From WHTB01 sp050699035 (GTDB lineage: Bacteria > Actinomycetota > Actinomycetes > Propionibacteriales > Nocardioidaceae): 10,436 nucleotides of DNA. The stretch spans positions 1 through 10,436 of the forward strand of contig JBOHDE010000137.1 of the NCBI GenBank assembly GCA_050699035.1. The letters run 5' to 3'. Under the pieces are notes generated by a model, which was not told the origin of the DNA, did not search any database, and worked only from the letters and a program-made list of their open reading frames with translations. This document shows positions 6,253 through 10,436 of this stretch, piece after piece (position 1 is the first letter of the stretch; each line of letters begins with the position of its first letter). A program made the position numbers and the translations under genes.

Positions 6253-6653
6253 CGACGGCTCCCGGGCACGACCCGCAGGGCGACCTCGACCGCGAGCAGG
6301 GCGGCGACCGGCGTCGCGACCAGGTAGCCGAGCGCGGCCACCGGATGCCCGCCGGCCAGCAGGTCACGGGTCTGCAGTGCGTACGCAGAGAACGTCGTGA
6401 ACCCGCCCAGCAACCCCGGTCCGACGAACGCGCGGGCCTGCGCCGGCCAGCGGAACCACGACCGACCGGACGCGTGGACGAGCGCCAGCGCGAACGCCCC
6501 GACCACGTTGATTGTCAACGTCAGCACGGGAAACGCGCCGACCTCGGCCGGTGCCGCGGAGTCGAGACGCCAGCGCAGCAACGCACCCGCGGCGCCGCCG
6601 AGCGCGACCGCGAGCAGGGTGCCGCGAGCGAACGCGGACGTGGTGTCAGCCAT
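6249..6653 (-). CDS. crcB: CrcB/Fluc fluoride channel subunit, upstream copy
   Basis: A 134-residue membrane protein with four hydrophobic helices. The start is taken at ATG 6653 (MADTTSAFARGTLLAVALGG) because it places the first helix correctly. The frame stays open further upstream, but that extension is not Fluc-like and would run into the divergent gene. Conserved features are Arg27 in GALLRWRL, Asn49 in LTINVVGAFAL and GLLGGFTTFSAYALQ at 80-94. Phe88 of the Phe box is kept while the second position is Tyr91. It shares a 4-bp stop/start overlap with the following crcB, so the two probably form a heterodimeric channel. No Shine-Dalgarno is obvious, and no fluoride riboswitch (GGNGAUGG-type aptamer) is visible in the 73-bp spacer to the divergent gene. 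Confidence 0.92.
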   Translation of the reverse strand: MADTTSAFARGTLLAVALGGAAGALLRWRLDSAAPAEVGAFPVLTLTINVVGAFALALVHASGRSWFRWPAQARAFVGPGLLGGFTTFSAYALQTRDLLAGGHPVAALGYLVATPVAALLAVEVALRVVPGSRR

Positions 6654-6726
6654 GGCCGTGTGATCGTCGCACAGCCGTCGCGGCGGGGATGCCTGCTGTT
6701 CACCGGTCGGGCGCAGGGTCGGAAGC

Positions 6727-7500
6727 ATGAGCCGTCCAGCAGTGGTCGGGATCGCGAACGCCGCCGTCGCTCTCGCGCTAGCGCCCGCCGCCGGCCTGGT
6801 CGCCGTCGGGGATGACCAGGCGGTGCCGGTGACCGTGGCGGTCGTCGGCGACGTGTCGGCTCGTACCCCTGCCGCCTCAGCCCTGGTCGACGAGGTCAAC
6901 ACGGACAGCCAGGTGGGTCTGGTGTTGCAGGCCGGTCGGCTCGACGGATCCGAGGCCGTGCTCGACCGGACCGCGACGCTCTATGACCGGTTCGATGATC
7001 CGGTCGCCCTAATGCCGGGCGGCGGTTCGCGGGTCCGACGCCTCCTCTTCGCCGACGTCGGGTGGACAGCGGGCGCGGCGCGGCGGGTCACGACGCAGGG
7101 CCATCAGAACGAGCACGCCGAGCACCTGCGTTTCCTGCGGTCAGACGTCGTGTTCGCGACCGTGTGCCCTGACGACGAAGGCGCTGCCCTCGACTGGGTC
7201 GACGAGGGGTTCGCCGAGGCCGGGATGCGCGACGCCTCCGGGGTCGTGATCACCATGCCCACCGCACCGGACGCGTCCGCGGTCGGCGACCGCATCGTGG
7301 GCCAGGCGCGCCACTTCGGGCTGCCGGTGCTGCTGATCCACGGGGGACGTGGGCTGTCGGAGTCCGAGCAGGGGTACGCCGGCGTGCCGAACCTGACTCG
7401 GCTGCAGACCTTCGGCGGCACCGCCGAACGGTGGGTCGAGCTCAGGATCGAGCCCCATAGCCGAGAGGTGTTCAGCTGGTCGTCGCGGACGGTCGGCTGA
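6727..7500 (+). CDS. Secreted metallophosphoesterase-like protein, probably catalytically dead
   Basis: A 257-residue protein with GGAAG just upstream of ATG 6727. Residues 1 to about 26 (PAVVGIANAAVALALAPAAG) look like a signal peptide or anchor, so it should be exported. The rest follows the order of a calcineurin-like phosphoesterase: VTVAVVGDVS (about 35-44), VGLVLQAGRLDG, a TLYDRFDDPVALMPGGGS stretch, VVFATVCP, ALDWVDEGFAEAG, LPVLLIHGGRG and the C-terminal VPNLTRLQTFGG...VELRIEP...VFSWSSR. At the places where the family carries metal ligands (GD, GDN/GNH and GDSH), this protein has GR (70-71), GGG (98-100) and GGRG. Only Asp42 remains. It is therefore called a pseudoenzyme from recalled family patterns; a loose resemblance is possible. 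The pirin gene starts 15 bp after its stop. Confidence 0.6.
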   Translation: MSRPAVVGIANAAVALALAPAAGLVAVGDDQAVPVTVAVVGDVSARTPAASALVDEVNTDSQVGLVLQAGRLDGSEAVLDRTATLYDRFDDPVALMPGGGSRVRRLLFADVGWTAGAARRVTTQGHQNEHAEHLRFLRSDVVFATVCPDDEGAALDWVDEGFAEAGMRDASGVVITMPTAPDASAVGDRIVGQARHFGLPVLLIHGGRGLSESEQGYAGVPNLTRLQTFGGTAERWVELRIEPHSREVFSWSSRTVG

Positions 7501-7502
7501 CC

Positions 7503-7508
7503 TACGCT
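7503..7508 (+). promoter_or_regulatory. Possible -10 element of a leaderless pirin transcript
   Basis: TACGCT fits the actinobacterial -10 consensus TANNNT and ends 7 bases before the GTG start at 7516, exactly where transcription would begin at the start codon. The pirin gene has no good Shine-Dalgarno, which agrees with leaderless translation. No convincing -35 was found. Confidence 0.35.
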
Positions 7509-7515
7509 GGCCGGT

Positions 7516-8250
7516 GTGATCACTCGCAGCGGCGACCGGTTCGTCACTCGCACGGAGTGGCTCGAGTCGCGGCACGCGTTCTCTTACGGGCCGCACTACG
7601 ACCCGACCAGGACCCACTTCGGCCTGCTGCTGGTGAGCAACGACGACGTCGTCGCGCCCGGCACCGGGTTCGACCCGCACCAGCATCGCGACACAGAGAT
7701 CGTGACCTGGGTGCTGGACGGGTCTCTCGTACACGAGGACTCCACAGGTGACCGTGGCGTGATCCACCCGGGCCTCGCGCAGCGGATGAGCGCCGGCACC
7801 GGCATCGTGCACTCGGAGCGCAACGACGCCTGGCGTCTCGACGGCGATGAGCCGGCCGACCCGGTGCGGTACGTGCAGATGTGGGTCGTGCCCGACGCGC
7901 CTGACGGCGTGCCCGGCTACCAGCAGGCTGACGTCGCCGACCTGCTCGACTCCGGCTCGTGGGTCACGGTGGCGAGCGGACTCGCTCGGCATCGCGACCA
8001 GACTGCCGTCACGATCGCGCAGCGGCACGCCGCGTTGCAGGTCGTGCGGCTGCAACCGGGTGCGTCGGCACAGCTGCCGGCTGCGCCGTACGTGCACGTC
8101 TTCCTGGCCCGCGGCGCCGTCGACCTGGAGGGCGCGGGCGCGCTGCGGGACGGTGATGCCGCCCTGCTCACGGCGGCGGACGGGCAGCGGATCACCGCGA
8201 CCGCGCCCGCCGAGGCCCTGGTCTGGGAGATGCACGTCACCACCGGCTAG
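7516..8250 (+). CDS. Pirin family protein (bicupin)
   Basis: A 244-residue two-domain cupin, the usual size for bacterial pirins of the YhhW type. The N-terminal cupin keeps all four metal ligands: His55 and His57 in DPHQHRDTEIVTWVL, and His99 and Glu101 in GIVHSERN. The segments LSAGTG-like QRMSAGTGIVHSE and YVQMWVVP are family hallmarks. The C-terminal cupin (about 150-244; AALQVVRLQPGASAQLP, PYVHVFLARGAVDLEG) lacks ligands, as usual. Bacterial pirins bind iron; some show quercetin 2,3-dioxygenase activity and others act as redox-linked regulators, so the in-vivo role stays open. Cytoplasmic. The GTG start is chosen because MITRSGDRFVTRTEW begins near the first strand, and it has a leaderless-type -10 upstream. 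It may be transcribed alone or with the preceding gene 15 bp away. Confidence 0.93.
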   Translation: MITRSGDRFVTRTEWLESRHAFSYGPHYDPTRTHFGLLLVSNDDVVAPGTGFDPHQHRDTEIVTWVLDGSLVHEDSTGDRGVIHPGLAQRMSAGTGIVHSERNDAWRLDGDEPADPVRYVQMWVVPDAPDGVPGYQQADVADLLDSGSWVTVASGLARHRDQTAVTIAQRHAALQVVRLQPGASAQLPAAPYVHVFLARGAVDLEGAGALRDGDAALLTAADGQRITATAPAEALVWEMHVTTG

Positions 8251-8276
8251 ATCCTCGCGCGGTGGCCAACCGGCGC

Positions 8277-8305
8277 GTGGAAGATCGCCCAATTGGGCAA
8301 AATTC
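8277..8305. repeat. 29-bp palindromic element, copy 1
   Basis: The core GCCCAATTGGGC (8287-8298) is a perfect 12-bp palindrome. It is flanked symmetrically by GTGGAA (8277-8282) and TTCCAC (8303-8308), so the whole element can fold as a long hairpin with a small internal loop. It lies in the spacer between the convergent pirin and ATP-binding-protein genes and is A+T-rich compared with its surroundings. Confidence 0.9.
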
Positions 8306-8327
8306 CACCTTGAACTGGCGGAGCGAG

Positions 8328-8356
8328 GTGGAAGATTGCCCAATTGGGCAAAATTC
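8328..8356. repeat. 29-bp palindromic element, copy 2
   Basis: A direct repeat of 8277-8305 with one difference (T8337 for C8286). The core palindrome GCCCAATTGGGC is at 8338-8349, 51 bp (about five helical turns) from copy 1. The outer right arm has decayed to TTCGAC. TTCCACCT (8303-8310) next to copy 1 pairs exactly with AGGTGGAA (8326-8333) at the left of copy 2. Confidence 0.9.
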
Positions 8357-8431
8357 GACGTCCGCCCCCGAATGCTCGCGCCGGGCGTATGTCGGTGTGA
8401 AGGAGGGGAGTGGGGTTCGCGCCGCCGGGGG

Positions 8432-9385
8432 TCAGCGGCGGGGCCGGGAGGGCGTTTCGTCCACCTCGAACGCGCCGTCCCACGGCCGCGCCGGCGCACC
8501 GTCGAGCTGACGGATGATCTCGCTGAGCCACCAGTCACGGACCTTGACGTCTTGTGCTCCTCCGGACAGGTAGAGCAAGAGCTCGTGATGGCGCTGGGCG
8601 TCCAGGTGGTCGAGGATCGCCTCGACCCGGATGTAGGAGTCGCGCATCGAGGTCGGGATCTCGAGCCGCACGTCGACGCGGTCCTTGCCGGCGGCTCTGG
8701 CTGCCGGGATTGCGTCCGCGGACTCCGCGGTGATCCAGCGGGAGGTGCGCACCTGGGGCACGAGCTCGCTGAACTCCTGGGCCAACGCCTGCAGCTCCGA
8801 CGGCTCACCCAGGGCGATCAGCTGCAGCTCGCGGATGAGCTCGATCCAGCTGTCCTGGAACTGCCGGATGACGGCCAACGGTGCGTCGCGCAGCACCACC
8901 GGCACGACCGGGCCGTGCTCGTCGGGAGCCACCGACTCCTGCTCGCCGAGCAGCTCGAGCTCGGGGCCGGCGATGTCCGGCGCGTCGATGCTGCTCGCCT
9001 CCAGCGGGACGAACCAGATCGCCTTGCCGTGCGCCGAGGTGGTGATGCCCCACTCGCTGGCGTACGCGCGGACGATGCGAAGCCCGCGGCCGACGGTCGA
9101 GTCGCGGTCATGCTCGACAGACGGACCGAGCCGGGCACGTCCCTCGAGCGGCGAGCGGTCGGTGACCGACACGACGACCCGCTCGTCGAACGCCTGGACC
9201 ACGAGCAGTAGCGCGGTGTGGGCATGCAAGATCCCGTTGGTGACCAGCTCGGACACTCCGGCGGACGCGGACTCGACCAGGTCGTCGCGGGCGATGCTCT
9301 CCAGCACCTCGCGCATCCACCGCCGGGCGGTCGCCGCGGAGCGCGGCTCGGGTGCGAGCTCGACGCGCGCGGCGAAGTCCGCCAT
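8432..9385 (-). CDS. RsbW/SpoIIAB-like ATP-binding protein with unassigned C-terminal domain
   Basis: A 317-residue protein. ATG 9385 (MADFAARVELAPEPRSAATA) is chosen because it starts at the usual beginning of the HATPase_c domain and has GGAGGGG about 8 bases upstream; an earlier ATG adds only low-complexity sequence. Residues 1 to about 130 form a GHKL ATPase of the anti-sigma-kinase type: N box with Glu46 and Asn50 in SELVTNGILHAH, G1-like Asp76 in VVSVTDRSPL, G2-like STVGRGLRIVRAYASEWGI (96-114) and GKAIWFVP at the end. Such proteins bind ATP and usually regulate sigma factors or antagonists. Residues about 150-317 (QDSWIELIRELQLIALGEP, TSMRDSYIRVEAILDHLDAQ, VRDWWLSEIIRQL) are helical and not recognised, roughly doubling the normal RsbW length. 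No partner anti-sigma-antagonist gene is adjacent. Cytoplasmic. Confidence 0.85.
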   Translation of the reverse strand: MADFAARVELAPEPRSAATARRWMREVLESIARDDLVESASAGVSELVTNGILHAHTALLLVVQAFDERVVVSVTDRSPLEGRARLGPSVEHDRDSTVGRGLRIVRAYASEWGITTSAHGKAIWFVPLEASSIDAPDIAGPELELLGEQESVAPDEHGPVVPVVLRDAPLAVIRQFQDSWIELIRELQLIALGEPSELQALAQEFSELVPQVRTSRWITAESADAIPAARAAGKDRVDVRLEIPTSMRDSYIRVEAILDHLDAQRHHELLLYLSGGAQDVKVRDWWLSEIIRQLDGAPARPWDGAFEVDETPSRPRR

Positions 9386-9458
9386 TCCCTCGACCCCTCC
9401 GACGACAAACAGTTGACCTGACGGTACCGCGCCCGTCCCCCATTGCCGTCGCGGTCGG

Positions 9459-9794
9459 CTACCGAACCGTGTCGACTTCGGCTTCCGGTACGGGGAACGG
9501 CGGCCGGCCGTTCCCGGTAATCCGGAAACCACCCCACGGGTTGGCTTCCCCTAGGAGTGCTGACGCCTGGTGTTGATACGTCCGCAGCACAACCTCGCGT
9601 TGGCCGTTCTCGACCAGCGCGGTGACGCCGGGGTCAGGGTCGACCCGGCCGGCCCATTGGTACGTACCCGAGACGGGCTCGAAGTGACCGGACAGGTGCA
9701 CTTGGACAGCGAGTTCCCGGTCATCGCTCGTGAGCAGGGCGGCCGGTCCGACGTACCCCTCGTCGACCTCGGCGCCGGACGACGGTGTGGTCAT
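9459..9794 (-). CDS. DUF4873 domain-containing protein
   Basis: A 111-residue protein made of one DUF4873 domain. The matching pattern is GYVGPAALLT, LAVQVHLSGHFEPVSGTYQW, AGRVDPDPGVTALVENG and the C-terminal NPWGGFRITGNGRPPFPVP. The domain is actinobacterial, beta-rich and of unknown function; it also occurs fused to flavin monooxygenases. The ATG at 9794 follows the TGA of the diiron oxygenase after a single base, so the two are translationally coupled, and a role assisting that oxygenase is likely but unproven. No signal peptide. A 73-bp spacer separates it from the next minus-strand gene, and no clear promoter is visible there. Confidence 0.82.
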   Translation of the reverse strand: MTTPSSGAEVDEGYVGPAALLTSDDRELAVQVHLSGHFEPVSGTYQWAGRVDPDPGVTALVENGQREVVLRTYQHQASALLGEANPWGGFRITGNGRPPFPVPEAEVDTVR

Positions 9795-9795
9795 C

Positions 9796-10436
9796 TCAGA
9801 CCAGCCCGGCCCTGCGCCACAGCCAGCGCCCCGGTCCGCCGATCATGCCCACCTCGTCGAGAGTGGCGACCGCCTTGCGGGCGGCCCACCTGCGCGTCTC
9901 CCGCCAGTGCGGGTTGGCCTGCGCGACCGCGTACGCCTCGCGCGGCCGCAGCCCGACGTGGGCGTACACGCGGGGGTTCACCATGCCGACGGCGGTGTAG
10001 TAAGCGACCCCGCCGAGCACGAACTGCGTCCAACGCCGCTCGATCGGGCCGAGCTGGTCCCAGGCGATCGCGTTCTCCTCGCGGGCGTACGCCATGTGCC
10101 GGGCCTCCTCGACGACATGCACCCGGTTGACCGCCCGTACCAACGGCTGCACCGACTCGTCGGCCATCGCCTCGCGCTGGAGCTGGTCGAGGATCTCCTC
10201 GACGAACAGGGTGCCGCCGAAGGTCAGCGGACCGTTGCTCAGCGTCTTGAATGCAGCGCCGAGCCAGTGCAGGTGCCGCGGCGGCCGGTAGTAGGGCGCG
10301 TCGAGTCGCTTGATCAGCTTGCCGAACATGATCGAGTGCCGCGTCTCGTCGCCGATCTCGGTGAACGCGTACTGGATGTCGGCGGTGGTCGGGTCGCGGT
10401 GGTAGGCGTGCCGGACGAGCATCTGCATCAGGATGG
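9796..10436 (-). CDS. AurF-type diiron oxygenase (5' end outside the window)
   Basis: About 213 C-terminal codons are present; the start lies beyond the right edge. AurF-like enzymes (p-aminobenzoate N-oxygenase family) use a di-iron centre to oxidise amines or related substrates. Counting from the first in-window Met (10428), ligands in the AurF arrangement are visible: Glu28 and His31 in EIGDETRHSIMF (E-x-x-H), Glu77 or Glu78 in FVEEILDQL, and His104, Glu108 and His111 in VHVVEEARHMAY (H-x3-E-x2-H). That is six of the seven AurF ligands; the first Glu should fall upstream of the window. AurF is about 330-340 residues, so roughly a third is missing. It is coupled to the DUF4873 gene one base downstream. 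Substrate unknown; the neighbouring genes do not show a biosynthetic cluster. Confidence 0.9.
   Translation of the reverse strand, partial: ILMQMLVRHAYHRDPTTADIQYAFTEIGDETRHSIMFGKLIKRLDAPYYRPPRHLHWLGAAFKTLSNGPLTFGGTLFVEEILDQLQREAMADESVQPLVRAVNRVHVVEEARHMAYAREENAIAWDQLGPIERRWTQFVLGGVAYYTAVGMVNPRVYAHVGLRPREAYAVAQANPHWRETRRWAARKAVATLDEVGMIGGPGRWLWRRAGLV

Noticed and set aside
6654..6726. Fluoride riboswitch upstream of the crcB pair
   Set aside because: The 73-bp spacer read on the minus strand lacks the GGNGAUGG-type aptamer start and a matching pseudoknot, and is too GC-rich and short for a clear call.
8277..8356. CRISPR array
   Set aside because: Only two copies separated by 22 bp, each centred on a full palindrome, and no cas gene nearby.
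7141..8808. Minus-strand open frame of 555 codons across the pirin gene and the palindromic repeats
   Set aside because: Low-complexity composition, antisense to pirin with its intact metal ligands, and overlapping the minus-strand ATP-binding gene in another frame; its internal peptide repeat (NFAQLG) merely reflects the DNA repeat.
7847..9211. Plus-strand open frame of 454 codons over pirin, repeats and the ATP-binding gene
   Set aside because: It overlaps two confidently assigned genes in other frames and has no domain; the repeated NWAKF peptide comes from the palindromic DNA repeat.

Overview
The window is high-GC DNA with short gaps, overlapping stop/start junctions and GTG or TTG starts, which fits a chromosome of an actinomycete. 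Gene content (paired crcB, pirin, RsbW-like kinase, DUF4873 with an AurF-type oxygenase) agrees. A genus cannot be assigned from the sequence alone.

Layout. Positions 1-424 hold a doubtful minus-strand gene start at the left edge, three consecutive hairpins (179-283) and an unlisted 44-residue minus-strand peptide gene (290-424). A divergent spacer then leads into a four-gene plus-strand cluster (about 569-5913): an ECF-like sigma factor; a small protein overlapping it by 4 bp with a carboxypeptidase-regulatory-like C-terminus; a cytoplasmic subtilisin-type (S8) protease carrying three tandem PYHDSN hexapeptides; and an 825-residue TPR-CHAT caspase-like protease. This is the most interesting part of the window: two proteases of different clans, a repeat-protein sensor and a dedicated sigma factor in one unit suggest a regulated intracellular proteolytic cascade, possibly a stress or conflict system. 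That role is inferred.

The cluster ends in a perfect hairpin whose loop contains the stop codons of both convergent genes. Next, on the minus strand, is a translationally coupled pair of CrcB/Fluc fluoride-channel subunits with non-canonical Phe-box residues. Divergent from it are a secreted protein that looks like a metallophosphoesterase stripped of its metal ligands, and a pirin with an intact metal site.

A 181-bp convergent spacer (8251-8431) holds two copies of an A+T-richer 29-bp element centred on a 12-bp palindrome, 51 bp apart. The rest is minus strand: an RsbW/SpoIIAB-like ATP-binding protein with an unassigned C-terminal half, a DUF4873 protein, and the 3' two-thirds of an AurF-type diiron oxygenase running off the right edge. 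The last two are separated by 1 bp and probably work together. No tRNA, rRNA, CRISPR array, insertion sequence or riboswitch was recognised.
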